Both the position numbers and the translations under genes were made by a program. The notes under the pieces are model-generated. The model did not search any database. It worked only from the letters and a program-made list of their open reading frames with translations, and was not told the origin of the DNA. A stretch of 64,000 nt of DNA from Filomicrobium insigne (GTDB taxonomy: Bacteria > Pseudomonadota > Alphaproteobacteria > Rhizobiales > Hyphomicrobiaceae), in contig NZ_FNJC01000002.1 in NCBI RefSeq assembly GCF_900104305.1, positions 744,001 to 808,000 on the forward strand. The letters are read 5' to 3'. This document shows, in pieces, positions 1 through 8,485 of the stretch. The first letter of the stretch is position 1. Every line of letters starts with the position of its first letter.

Positions 1-145
1 CCATAAGAACGTTCATCTTACACGCCTTGGCCGTCACGCCGTGCAGGTTATCCAGAACCTGATCAGGTGTTTCTAGCTCTTCAATGCTGGTAATAAACCG
101 CAACATGTCAGAGCCGAGTTTTGAAACTTCCTTACTCACGGGCAT
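1..145 (-). CDS. Start of a regulator-like protein (partial, runs off left edge)
   Basis: On the minus strand an open frame starts at ATG 145 and stays open to the edge of the window. The first residues read MPVSKEVSKLG and continue through MLRFITSIEELETPDQVL into a helical-looking stretch. The amphipathic start is like that of LuxR-type autoinducer-binding or GAF-containing regulators, but about 48 residues are too few to assign a family. A GGGAGG lies about 18 bases upstream, rather far, so a GTG six bases inside or the later ATG (112) could be the real start. Confidence 0.4.
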   Translation of the reverse strand, partial: MPVSKEVSKLGSDMLRFITSIEELETPDQVLDNLHGVTAKACKMNVLM

Positions 146-375
146 TCGGCATTCGATAAACGCCTCCCGTCAGAATCACATTACCCACCGTCCCATAGCA
201 AAGGACTTGTAGGCTCCTCCTCTCCCAAACAAAGAATAGCAGCAACCCGAAATCAAAGGGATCCGTGAGCATAGAACTTGGTTACGGGCGCAAGCCATTC
301 AATGCGTAGTAAAAAATTCCCTCCAGCACCAACGCGCTAGAGGGAGCATGTAATTCAAAATTTAAGGCGTGAAAG

Positions 376-627
376 TCACCACCAACCCTTGCAGATAAAA
401 TAACGCTTCTTCCAATAGAATTTTCCGGTCGCATACCACTTCGCCTTGTAGAAGCCGCAGCCGCGAGGGCGATGGAAGTTGTGGTGATGAAAGTGGTGAA
501 AATTATGCTTCCAGTGATGATGCTTGAAGCCATGCTTGCCGCCAGCTTCTGCGCCGGTGGCGCCCCCCATTAGGGCCGCGATAGCAACAGATCCGGTTAG
601 CGCAAGCGCCATAACAGTCGTCTTCAT
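376..627 (-). CDS. Small histidine-rich secreted protein
   Basis: This 83-residue protein starts with a clear Sec signal peptide (MKTTVMALALTGSVAIAALM, cleavage near ATGAEA, residue 27). The mature part is extremely rich in His, Phe, Trp and Lys, with a core of HHHWKHNFHHFHHHNFHRP at about residues 36-54. A C-terminal part has two Cys (positions 57 and 79) that could form a disulfide. A good AAGGAGA ribosome-binding site precedes the ATG. Such short His-rich exported proteins are common in Hyphomicrobiales and are annotated as hypothetical. Binding of a transition metal or heme is a reasonable inference from composition, not shown. The gene stands alone, with no operon partner. Confidence 0.75.
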   Translation of the reverse strand: MKTTVMALALTGSVAIAALMGGATGAEAGGKHGFKHHHWKHNFHHFHHHNFHRPRGCGFYKAKWYATGKFYWKKRYFICKGWW

Positions 628-1228
628 TTACAATCTCCTTACTTCTGCGTAGCCCGCGCTTCCCATGATCATCGGAGTAGGCGGTGAGCTAACAATGCGA
701 GAAGCGATCCTTAGCCGCTGTTCCCACCGAAACAGGAAGGAGATCCATTTCAGCTCCGGTACTATTCGCCGATAGAGCCAATCTGCCGTTCATTAGCCAA
801 CTTCAATCCCCAACCGCGGCCTCAAGCCGCTATGGGTAGGAAGACATTTTTTTCTTTGTATGTTGGAAATACCCCCCGAATGGTGTCCATTCTCGAACAT
901 ACGGATTACGAACCGACAGGCCACGATGGAGCAAGAAACCGTGCACGAATGCACCGGCCGCAAAATGCGGTAGGGGAACGAAATGAAACGTAGAATAAAA
1001 CTCATGCATCATAGTGCACGCTGGAATGAGCACCCTGGCTAGGAGCTTTTCAGCGAGACGCGATCGGCGCAGCACGAGTCGCTCACCGCCAGACCAAATG
1101 CGTCACCCTAGCACTGTCCGTTGAACCAGAGCGTCTTCGCGAGACAGCCTCGATCCGAAAGAACTATAAAGTTGTGTGTGGTTTCATGAGCCACCGTACT
1201 GAACAAGGCAGCAATACCTTTGAAACAA
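628..1228. other. Gap of about 600 bases without a convincing gene
   Basis: The open frames here are short, lack ribosome-binding sites and have no recognisable protein character. The left part must hold the promoter of the His-rich peptide gene and the right part that of the HPP-CBS gene. I see no clear hairpin terminator or repeat. Confidence 0.5.
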
Positions 1229-2320
1229 ATGACGCACCCTGAACAGCGCTCGCCATTCAGGCTCGATTTTCGCATTTTCGCACCGATACTCCCCGGCGCT
1301 ACGGTACGAGAACGTATTATTGCCTGTGTTGGCGCTGCCCTGGGCATCGGTCTGACGTTCCTGATCTGTGAGAGAATTATTGGGCCAGGAAGCCATCTGC
1401 CGTTGATCGTCGCCCCCATGGGAGCGTCCGCCGTCATACTTTTCGCTATTCCAACGAGCCCACTCGCACAACCCTGGCCGATCATCGGCGGGAGTACAAT
1501 TTCAGCTTTCGTGGGATTAGCAGTGCACTTCCTGATCCAAGATCAGGTCTTAGCAGTCGCCATCGCCGTCAGTCTGGCAATTGCCATTATGTCCCTAGCT
1601 CGATGCTTGCATCCGCCTGGCGCTGCTGTCGCGATGACCGCGATCATCGGGGGACCGGCGATCACCGAAACGGGCATTTGGTATCCGTTCATTCCCGTCG
1701 CACTTAACGCCCTGATACTCGTATTGCTCGGAATAGGCTTTCACAAGTTGTCGGGGCGACCGTATCCAAACTACGCGGCTCGGAACGATATCAATGATTA
1801 CGGAACCAGTGATCCGCCAACCCTCTCGCGAGCAGGCTTCAAGCAAGAGGACGTCGATGCAGCCCTATCGGCTTTGGACGAAACCTTTGACATCGACCGC
1901 CATAGCCTGACCCGTTTGCTGCGTGAAGTCGAACTGCAGACAATTTCCCGCTCCCGGGGTGACCTTAGATGCGAGGACATCATGTCCCGAGACGTCATCA
2001 AAACGCACCTCGGAGAATCCGCCGACGCTGCTCAGGTGCTTCTTCTAAAGCACAACATTCGCACATTGCCCGTACTAGACGGTGAAGACCGGTTGGTGGG
2101 AACCGTTGGACTCCGCGAGCTGGCCGGAGCCACAGGTGTGGTTGATGAGGTGATGTCACGCGCGGCCGTGTCTTCTCCAACGGCTCCCGTGATGGGCCTC
2201 GTGCCGATTTTGACCAACGGCCGGATGCACGCAGTCATTATCACCGACACCGATGAACGTGTACTGGGGTTGATCACGCAAACAGACCTACTCGCCGCCG
2301 TCGCGCGCGCCGTCTCATGA
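1229..2320 (+). CDS. HPP-family membrane protein with C-terminal CBS pair
   Basis: The N-terminal half (about residues 25-180) is an HPP domain: four or more hydrophobic helices with the family hallmark LHPPGAAVAM after the third segment and GSHLPLIVAPMGASAVILF before it. The C-terminal part (about residues 230-360) holds two CBS motifs (CEDIMSRDVIKTHLGESADA and VDEVMSRAAVSSPTAPV). HPP proteins are inner-membrane proteins; one cyanobacterial member has been linked to nitrite transport, and the CBS pair probably senses an adenine nucleotide. The substrate here is unknown. ATG 1229 is chosen; a TTG nine bases upstream is possible. No ribosome-binding site is obvious for either. The gene precedes csaA by about 100 bases. 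Confidence 0.88.
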   Translation: MTHPEQRSPFRLDFRIFAPILPGATVRERIIACVGAALGIGLTFLICERIIGPGSHLPLIVAPMGASAVILFAIPTSPLAQPWPIIGGSTISAFVGLAVHFLIQDQVLAVAIAVSLAIAIMSLARCLHPPGAAVAMTAIIGGPAITETGIWYPFIPVALNALILVLLGIGFHKLSGRPYPNYAARNDINDYGTSDPPTLSRAGFKQEDVDAALSALDETFDIDRHSLTRLLREVELQTISRSRGDLRCEDIMSRDVIKTHLGESADAAQVLLLKHNIRTLPVLDGEDRLVGTVGLRELAGATGVVDEVMSRAAVSSPTAPVMGLVPILTNGRMHAVIITDTDERVLGLITQTDLLAAVARAVS

Positions 2321-2419
2321 GTTTGCAGCGGCGCCACTACCCAGCGCCAAAAGGCAGGATTGCGACCACGGCTGCAAGCGATAAGAATGCGCATCGAAAC
2401 ATCCCGGCAGGACTTCCAG

Positions 2420-2791
2420 ATGCATGCCAATCACACTCTCGACGCTTCGGCAGCGCCGGAAATCTCATTTGATCAGTTCCTCGCGGTCGACATCCGCATC
2501 GGAACGATCACATCGATCGAGCCGTTCCCAGAAGCTCGAAAGCCAGCCCTCAAGCTGGTGATCGATTTCGGTCCAGCTATTGGGCTGAAGAAATCAAGCG
2601 CACAGATTACCCACCATTACACACCGGAAGATCTCGAAGGCCGCCAGGTCGCGGCCGTTGTCAATTTTCCGCCGCGGCAAATCGGAAAGTTCATGTCGGA
2701 AGTTCTGACACTTGGCTTCGCGGATGAAGAAGGTGAGGTCGTCCTGTTCAAGCCCGACCATCCCGTTCCGAATGGAAGCCGGCTGTTCTGA
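2420..2791 (+). CDS. csaA: CsaA-type tRNA-binding / secretion chaperone
   Basis: The protein is about 123 residues and is a single EMAP/tRNA-binding OB-fold domain. Diagnostic stretches are FLAVDIRIGTITSIEPFPEARKP near the start, LKKSSAQIT in the middle and the end FKPDHPVPNGSRLF. CsaA is a homodimeric chaperone of the OB fold with affinity for SecA and preproteins in Bacillus; its role in alphaproteobacteria is less clear. The frame extends upstream, but ATG 2420 gives the usual family length and has AGGA eight bases before it. It could share a transcript with the HPP-CBS gene. Confidence 0.88.
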   Translation: MHANHTLDASAAPEISFDQFLAVDIRIGTITSIEPFPEARKPALKLVIDFGPAIGLKKSSAQITHHYTPEDLEGRQVAAVVNFPPRQIGKFMSEVLTLGFADEEGEVVLFKPDHPVPNGSRLF

Positions 2792-3320
2792 AACGCATAC
2801 GGCCGATTGGAACGTCCACCGAATACACCCTGTCCAGGGATGCAAATTTCTGCTCGGTTTTGGCCTCACAGAACACTCAAATTCACGGCAAAGTTTTTAC
2901 CTGTCGCATTGCTGTGAGGCAGACTTGGTGCGTGGCAGCCACCAAAGCTTCAGCCGCATCTCGATCCACACCAGGCAATGAAACCGCAAAGTTACAGCAG
3001 CCCGCCCCCACTTTGCGAACGTGGCCCGACGCCGACCGTTGCGGCCCCCTTGCGTCAGAAACACCTTCGGATGTCAGCCCTACGAAGTCACAAACATCAT
3101 TGCACCGAGGATGCAGGCGGAACACCCAGCGGAAAAAAAGCTGTTCTAACCGCCCACATCACCGACAAACACTATTAGTTGAGGCAACCACTATTGGCTT
3201 TGCAAAGCGTCCACCAGCCAACCATATGGCGGGACGACGGAACGTGTGCAGCGGCATCGTTCAAAGCACACGGATAGTCCTTGCGCTGCAAAAGCGATGT
3301 GAGAGGGGCCGAGACAAAGA
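2792..3320. other. Gap of about 530 bases, nothing convincing
   Basis: Several long open frames run across this stretch on both strands, but their translations are rich in Arg, Thr, Pro and Ser, lack start signals and show no domain. One 6-bp inverted repeat (TTGGTG at 2925 with CACCAA at 2940) could form a weak hairpin. The promoter of the DsbD-like gene should lie just before 3320. Confidence 0.4.
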
Positions 3321-5495
3321 ATGGCAATTCGGTACACTGCCACTACGATCCTCTGGGCGACTATCGTTGCGCTAATAGGGCCCAACCTCGCCGTCGCCCA
3401 ACAGCCTAAAGTTCAAGCCGATCTCATTTCGGCGGTAGATCATATCCAGCCCGGAGTTCCCTTCACCGTCGGCCTGAGCCAGCGCATTACGCCACACTGG
3501 CACACCTATTGGAAGAATCCCGGTGACTCGGGCGAGCCCACACGCATTGAATGGTCTCTGCCGGATGGCTTTAAAGCGTCTGAGATTCGTTGGCCTGTTC
3601 CCGACGCCATCCCTGTCGGACCGTTGGTGAATTACGGCTACTCCGACACCGTCCTGCTCCCCGTCACCATTACACCGCCCGAAACGCTCGACACCCAATC
3701 CGTTGAGCTGACCGCGAAAGCCAATTGGCTGGTTTGCGAGCAGATCTGCATCCCTGAATCGGCGGAACTCAAACTGATCCTCCCCGTCGCCTCAGCAGGC
3801 GAACCGCCAACCCCAAGCGAGCACGCCGACCATTTCGCAGAGACCGAACGCAGCATCCCGACACCGGCCGATTGGCCTGCCACGGTCGAGCAATCCTCTG
3901 ACACTGTCACCCTGAAAGTCGCCGCCCCCGAACTCGATCCCAATCGCGTCACGAAAGTTGAATTCTTCCCCGATACTTGGGGCCTGGTTGATCATGCCGG
4001 CGCTCAGAAAGTCTCCTGGACGGACGACGGCGTCACCCTCAGCTTGAAGTCGGGGGAACTCGCCAGCAACGGCATAAAAGAACTAAACGGCGTTTTGGTT
4101 CTGACCGAACAGATCGGTAACACGCAGCAGGCTCGGCACGGCTTCACCATAAGCGCGAAACCAACCGGAACTCAGGATATCGCCGCAACGGGCGCAGCCA
4201 CACCCTTGCAAGCCATCGGCACCCCGTCCGGAGAGGGCGACAACACCGGCACACAAATCACCATCTGGCAAGCAATGCTCTTCGCGCTCCTGGGCGGGAT
4301 TATCTTGAACCTGATGCCGTGCGTGCTCCCGATCCTTTCGCTTAAAACGCTGTCCCTCGCCAAACACAGTGGAAGCGGCGGAAGCGAAGCCAGACGATCG
4401 GGGCTCGCCTATCTCGCCGGCGTTCTCGCAAGTTTTGCTATACTTACTGGCGTGCTTGTTGCCCTGCGCAGCGCCGGCCTCGCCTTCGGCTGGGGCTTCC
4501 AGTTCCAGTCGCCGGTCTTCGTACTCGCCATGACCGCTCTATTCCTGGCGCTCGGCCTGTCGCTCTCCGGCGTCTTTGACATCGGCGGCGGCGCTGTCGG
4601 CCTTGGGGAAGGATTGACCCGCAAATCGGGTCTGACAGGCTCCTTCTTTACCGGTGTGCTAGCGACCGTCGCGGCAACACCCTGCACCGCGCCGTTCATG
4701 GGCGCCGCGATCGGCTACGCGCTGACGCGGCCCGCCCTCGACATGGCGCTCGTTCTCCAGGCCATGGGTGTCGGCTTCGCGCTCCCTATTCTCCTGATTT
4801 CGTTATCTCCAGCCGCCCGTCGCATTATTCCGAAGCCCGGCCCCTGGATGGACACGTTCAAGCAAGTCCTGGCTTTCCCGCTCTATGCCACGGTTGTCTG
4901 GCTCGTTTGGGTGCTTTCGCTACAGGCCGGCAGTGATGGCGTCCTTAGCGCGGGCGTCACGTTGATCGCCGTCGGCTTCGCTGCATGGCTGCTGGGGAAC
5001 CGCACAGGCCAACCGGCTCTCAGGGGCGCTTTGGCAGTCGCCGTCGTCGGTGCTGCTCTTGCCTTCACGGTTCCCTGGATCACGAGCGCTGAGGTCCCCA
5101 CCACCTCAGCCGACAAAGGCGACATCACCGCCGGCGAGCCCTTCTCCGAAGAACGCGTCGCCGAGCTTCGTGCTTCGGGCCGCCCGGTCTTCGTCAATTT
5201 CACCGCCGCGTGGTGCATCTCCTGCAAGGTCAACGAGCAGGTCGCCTTGCGTACAGACGGCTTCCGCAAGGCGCTGACCGATCACAACGTCGCCTACTTG
5301 AAAGGCGATTGGACCAATCAGGATGAGCGCATTTCCCGCGTACTGAAGGCTTACGGACGCGCGGGCGTTCCGCTCTACCTGCTCTACCCCGCGGACCCGC
5401 AAAAAGAAGCCATCGTGCTTCCCCAGCTTTTGACCGAGGCGATTGTCGTGCGCCACTTCGCCGAACTTAACCGCACACAAGCTGCCATTCGTTGA
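3321..5495 (+). CDS. DsbD/ScsB-type membrane thiol:disulfide reductase
   Basis: This 724-residue protein has the full three-part DsbD layout. A signal peptide (about 1-26) leads into a periplasmic N-terminal domain (about 30-290) with the Cys pair CEQIC near 139-143. The membrane domain (about 310-590) carries NLMPCVLPILSLK and ATPCTAPFMGAA, the two Cys of the electron-relay segment. A C-terminal thioredoxin domain (about 600-724) has WCISCK near 631. Such proteins carry electrons from cytoplasmic thioredoxin to periplasmic partners. The N-terminal domain is longer than in E. coli DsbD and resembles the ScsB type. The ATG follows GAGAGGGGCCGAGA. The redoxin gene begins 16 bases after the stop, so the redoxin is the likely client. 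SoxV/CcdA is absent from the window, and this protein might instead supply reductant to SoxS (inference). Confidence 0.93.
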   Translation: MAIRYTATTILWATIVALIGPNLAVAQQPKVQADLISAVDHIQPGVPFTVGLSQRITPHWHTYWKNPGDSGEPTRIEWSLPDGFKASEIRWPVPDAIPVGPLVNYGYSDTVLLPVTITPPETLDTQSVELTAKANWLVCEQICIPESAELKLILPVASAGEPPTPSEHADHFAETERSIPTPADWPATVEQSSDTVTLKVAAPELDPNRVTKVEFFPDTWGLVDHAGAQKVSWTDDGVTLSLKSGELASNGIKELNGVLVLTEQIGNTQQARHGFTISAKPTGTQDIAATGAATPLQAIGTPSGEGDNTGTQITIWQAMLFALLGGIILNLMPCVLPILSLKTLSLAKHSGSGGSEARRSGLAYLAGVLASFAILTGVLVALRSAGLAFGWGFQFQSPVFVLAMTALFLALGLSLSGVFDIGGGAVGLGEGLTRKSGLTGSFFTGVLATVAATPCTAPFMGAAIGYALTRPALDMALVLQAMGVGFALPILLISLSPAARRIIPKPGPWMDTFKQVLAFPLYATVVWLVWVLSLQAGSDGVLSAGVTLIAVGFAAWLLGNRTGQPALRGALAVAVVGAALAFTVPWITSAEVPTTSADKGDITAGEPFSEERVAELRASGRPVFVNFTAAWCISCKVNEQVALRTDGFRKALTDHNVAYLKGDWTNQDERISRVLKAYGRAGVPLYLLYPADPQKEAIVLPQLLTEAIVVRHFAELNRTQAAIR

Positions 5496-5511
5496 GAGGA
5501 GGACAGAGACC

Positions 5512-6138
5512 ATGACGTTCCACACCACAGCCAAGTTCGCCGCCGCCGCGTGCCTGGCCTTCGTACTTGGAGCCGCCAGCGCCGCAGCCGCACCTGAGGT
5601 TGGCAAGCCCGCACCCGACTTCACCGGAGTCGACACCCATGGCAAAACCCACACGCTGAAGGAGCTGCGCGGCAAGACCGTCATTCTGGAATGGTCCAAC
5701 GACGGCTGCCCCTACGTCCAGAAGCACTACGGCAGCGGCAACATGCAGAAGCTCCAGAAGGACACAACGGCCGACGGAATCGTCTGGCTCACCGTCGTCT
5801 CTTCCGCACCCGGCACTCAGGGCAATCTCCCGCCGGCCGACCACGATGCACTGATGCAGAAGCGTGATGCCGCACCGTCCGCCGTCATCATCGATGAAGA
5901 GGGCACAATCGGCCGCACGTACGGCGCACAGACCACGCCGCACATGTACATCATCACGCCGGATGGCAATCTCGCCTACAAGGGCGCAATCGACGACAAG
6001 CCGACAGCGAACCAGTCCGACATCGAAGGCGCGCGGAACTATGTCCGCGAAGCGCTGGAGCAGATTGCCGCCGGTAAACCGGTCGACCCCGCCGTCACCC
6101 GCGCCTACGGCTGCTCGATCAAATACAAAACATCCTGA
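5512..6138 (+). CDS. Exported redoxin / peroxiredoxin-like thioredoxin-fold protein
   Basis: This 208-residue protein has a Sec signal peptide (cleavage near AASAAAA, residue 26). An AhpC/TSA-redoxin domain follows (VGKPAPDFTGVDTHGKTHTL at residues 30-49). The active site is WSNDGCPYVQKHY, with a single Cys at about 66 instead of a CXXC pair, and a second Cys sits near the C-terminus at about 201 (YGCSIKY). This suggests a peroxiredoxin-like or thiol-transfer reaction using a peroxidatic and a distant resolving Cys. A strong GAGGAGGA site precedes ATG 5512. The gene is cotranscribed with the DsbD-like reductase, which would recycle it in the periplasm (inference). Confidence 0.9.
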   Translation: MTFHTTAKFAAAACLAFVLGAASAAAAPEVGKPAPDFTGVDTHGKTHTLKELRGKTVILEWSNDGCPYVQKHYGSGNMQKLQKDTTADGIVWLTVVSSAPGTQGNLPPADHDALMQKRDAAPSAVIIDEEGTIGRTYGAQTTPHMYIITPDGNLAYKGAIDDKPTANQSDIEGARNYVREALEQIAAGKPVDPAVTRAYGCSIKYKTS

Positions 6139-6173
6139 CGCCAGCGGGACTTGGAGCGAGGCTAGAAATAATT

Positions 6174-6208
6174 GCGGGCCGGAGCGTGATGCTCTGGCCC
6201 GTTGTTTT
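6174..6208 (+). terminator. Rho-independent terminator after the redoxin gene
   Basis: GGGCCGGAGC and GCTCTGGCCC pair around a short GTGAT loop with one G-U wobble, followed by GTTGTTTTATT. It lies 36 bases after the redoxin stop. The rest of the gap 6139-6467 becomes AT-rich and leads into the AlbA_2 gene. Confidence 0.8.
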
Positions 6209-6467
6209 ATTACTCAAAATATCCGCTAACGGCGCCTAAAGCCATACCCAACAGCGAACCATTCAAGACAGCGATCAGTTATCATATTGATTGACGCGAT
6301 TCGTATTGTCGCGGACGCGTCATCCCTTCTAATCCCTCCAAACGACCTTGCGAAATTTTCGTAAAGCACACACAAGCAAGCAAAGTAATGAAATTAACCA
6401 AACACAAGCAGCGCGGAGAAAATACCACACATTCATAAATCTAGACAAAAAAGCCCAGGGACGAGAT

Positions 6468-7709
6468 ATGAATTTTTTCGACAAGCCAATAGAGCAACTA
6501 ACAGCCGAAGATGTAAGTTGGCTGATCAGCGCTGAAATTGCAGAAAGTCAAAGCATTGAATATAAAAGAGAGCTTGCGGGAGAAAGAAATACGCCAGATT
6601 CTTGGGAGCTAGGCAGCGGCAAAATAAATCGCCCAGCGATAACGGCTATCGTAAAAGAGCTAGTAGCATTTGCCAACGCGCAAGGTGGGACGGTAATTTT
6701 AGGCATTGCAGAAAGTGAAGAAAAACCACCCCGGGCTTCATTGGTATCTCCGATTCGAGATGTCATAGAATTGGCCGAACGGCTTAAACGAACCTGCAGA
6801 GATAACATAGAACCTTCAGTATTTGGACTTGAGGTAGTTGGCATACCTACGGAAAATACAGGTTCCGGAGTCGTAGTTTTGAAAATTCCTGAAAGCCCTT
6901 ATGGTCCGCATCGATCTCGCTGCGACAAGGAATGTTACATCAGAAGAAACGATGACTCCATGCCCATGACGATGGACGAAATTCAACGACGCACATTAGA
7001 GTTGAGCCAGCGTTTCGACCGAATCGAAAAGTGGTTCGACGATCAGAGACCAACAGATGTATCCACCGGGTGGTGCATCAGGGCTGTGGCCCGCCCGACG
7101 GGTCCCTTTCTTATTCCACAAATTCATCGGAACAAACTTGCAAAGCCACGCCTAGAAAGAATTCATGCATACCACGGCGATCAATCGTACCCATGCGAGA
7201 TGTGGGCTGAAGGTTTGAACTGGAAACCTATTGTTCGCGGCACATCAATCAAAGAGCAGCATCACAACGGTTCAGTGACGTCTATCGTTCTTCTTGAGGA
7301 TGGTTCGATCTTGTTCGACTGGCGACTTGCTGGTCCGACCCCAGACAACCGAAAAGGGCTAGCCATGAATTGGCCTGTTGCGATTTTCGGAAATCTGCTA
7401 CTCGCAATCGAACGTTTACGCATGACAGCTAAGCAAACCGTGGAGTACGCCGCTGACGTACACATCACCTTAGCGGAACGCTTGCAGCGAATTCCATACT
7501 GGGGAAAAGACTATGGACAACCCTCCGGATTTTTTGAAGCCGGCAATGCTAGGCTAGGGCGATATCCGATTTCGGAAAGCAATACATATGGGGATTTAAC
7601 AAAGATTTTCGAAACAGATCTACACAACCTGGCAGGAATGGACAGTAATGATGGCATATCGTTTAATTTCACTGAGCTTATGGAGAATATAAAAAAAGAC
7701 TTCATGTAG
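6468..7709 (+). CDS. AlbA_2 (Schlafen AAA_4-like) domain protein
   Basis: The 413-residue protein begins with an AlbA_2 domain (about residues 10-150). Visible are the entry motif ESQSIEYKREL, ELVAFANAQGGTVILGIAE and the closing YIRRNDDSMPMTMDEIQRR typical of this fold. Residues about 180-413 have no recognised domain. AlbA_2 proteins are nucleic-acid-linked and occur as regulators or within bacterial immunity genes; the function here is not known. ATG 6468 is preceded by AGGGACGAG. The gene is clearly more AT-rich than its neighbours, uses codons such as AAA, ATA and AGA freely, and stands alone between unrelated housekeeping genes, which suggests horizontal acquisition. Confidence 0.8.
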   Translation: MNFFDKPIEQLTAEDVSWLISAEIAESQSIEYKRELAGERNTPDSWELGSGKINRPAITAIVKELVAFANAQGGTVILGIAESEEKPPRASLVSPIRDVIELAERLKRTCRDNIEPSVFGLEVVGIPTENTGSGVVVLKIPESPYGPHRSRCDKECYIRRNDDSMPMTMDEIQRRTLELSQRFDRIEKWFDDQRPTDVSTGWCIRAVARPTGPFLIPQIHRNKLAKPRLERIHAYHGDQSYPCEMWAEGLNWKPIVRGTSIKEQHHNGSVTSIVLLEDGSILFDWRLAGPTPDNRKGLAMNWPVAIFGNLLLAIERLRMTAKQTVEYAADVHITLAERLQRIPYWGKDYGQPSGFFEAGNARLGRYPISESNTYGDLTKIFETDLHNLAGMDSNDGISFNFTELMENIKKDFM

Positions 7710-7887
7710 CAATATCGGTCCAACGCAAGATCAACCAGAGTCTGAGAAGAAGACAACACTTACTAGGTGCTTTTGGAGCCAAGCTACCTCACCTACTCCC
7801 ACATCTCCCCCCTACCCCTCAGAATTCCGCCACGAATCGCGTTCAATAGTCTCCGCTGGGGAGCCCTTTGGAGAGAGAGAACCATCA

Positions 7888-8439
7888 ATGTCGTCGTGGA
7901 AGGCCGTCTGTCTGGCCCTGTTTTCGTTCGCCGCCATCATTCAATCGGCACCTGCCAGCAAGGCCGCCTCTGGCCCTGAAATCGATGCAGGCGTACATGC
8001 CACGCTCGATAAGTTCTTCTATCAGGTGAGAGGCGCGCGCGATCTCGCCAACAAGTCCGTCGGCATTCTCGTCTTCCCATCCGTGGTCAAAGCCGGCTTC
8101 GGCTTCGGCGGCGAATATGGCGAAGGCGCGCTTTTGATCGGCGGACGCACCGTCGATTACTACAACACGCTCTCGGCCTCCGTGGGCTTCCAGCTTGGCA
8201 TCCAGGAGCGCGCGGTGATCATCATGTTCATGACCGAATCCGCGCTCGATCAGTTCAGAAGAACGGCCGGCTGGAAAGTGGGCGTGGACGGCTCCGTCGC
8301 CATCATCACGGTCGGCGTCGGCGGCTCCATCGACACCAACAAGATCACAAGCCCCGTCGTTGGCTTTGTCGTCGATCCCAAGGGGCTGATGTATAACCTC
8401 ACCCTCGAAGGCTCGAAGATCACGCGCATCTCACGCTGA
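7888..8439 (+). CDS. SYLF (Ysc84-like) lipid-binding secreted protein
   Basis: This 183-residue protein has an N-terminal signal peptide (about 1-27, ending SAPASKAAS). A complete SYLF/DUF500 domain follows, with VGILVFPSVVKAGFGFGGEYGEGALLIGG, SVGFQLGIQERAVIIMFM and the closing stretch after VGVGGSID. SYLF domains bind phosphoinositides in eukaryotes. Bacterial members are exported or periplasmic and probably membrane-associated, with no fixed function. Purine-rich GAGAGAGAGA lies before the ATG. It is a single gene converging on the LysR gene. Confidence 0.88.
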   Translation: MSSWKAVCLALFSFAAIIQSAPASKAASGPEIDAGVHATLDKFFYQVRGARDLANKSVGILVFPSVVKAGFGFGGEYGEGALLIGGRTVDYYNTLSASVGFQLGIQERAVIIMFMTESALDQFRRTAGWKVGVDGSVAIITVGVGGSIDTNKITSPVVGFVVDPKGLMYNLTLEGSKITRISR

Positions 8440-8485
8440 TCGAGAAGGCACTGGCTTGTGTGCTTCGGGAAGAAGCACGCCCCCC

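Noticed and set aside
2860-3375. 171-residue plus-strand frame before the DsbD-like gene
   Set aside because: Translation is rich in Arg, Thr, Ser and Pro, has no start signal or domain, and overlaps the start of the real dsbD-type gene in another frame.
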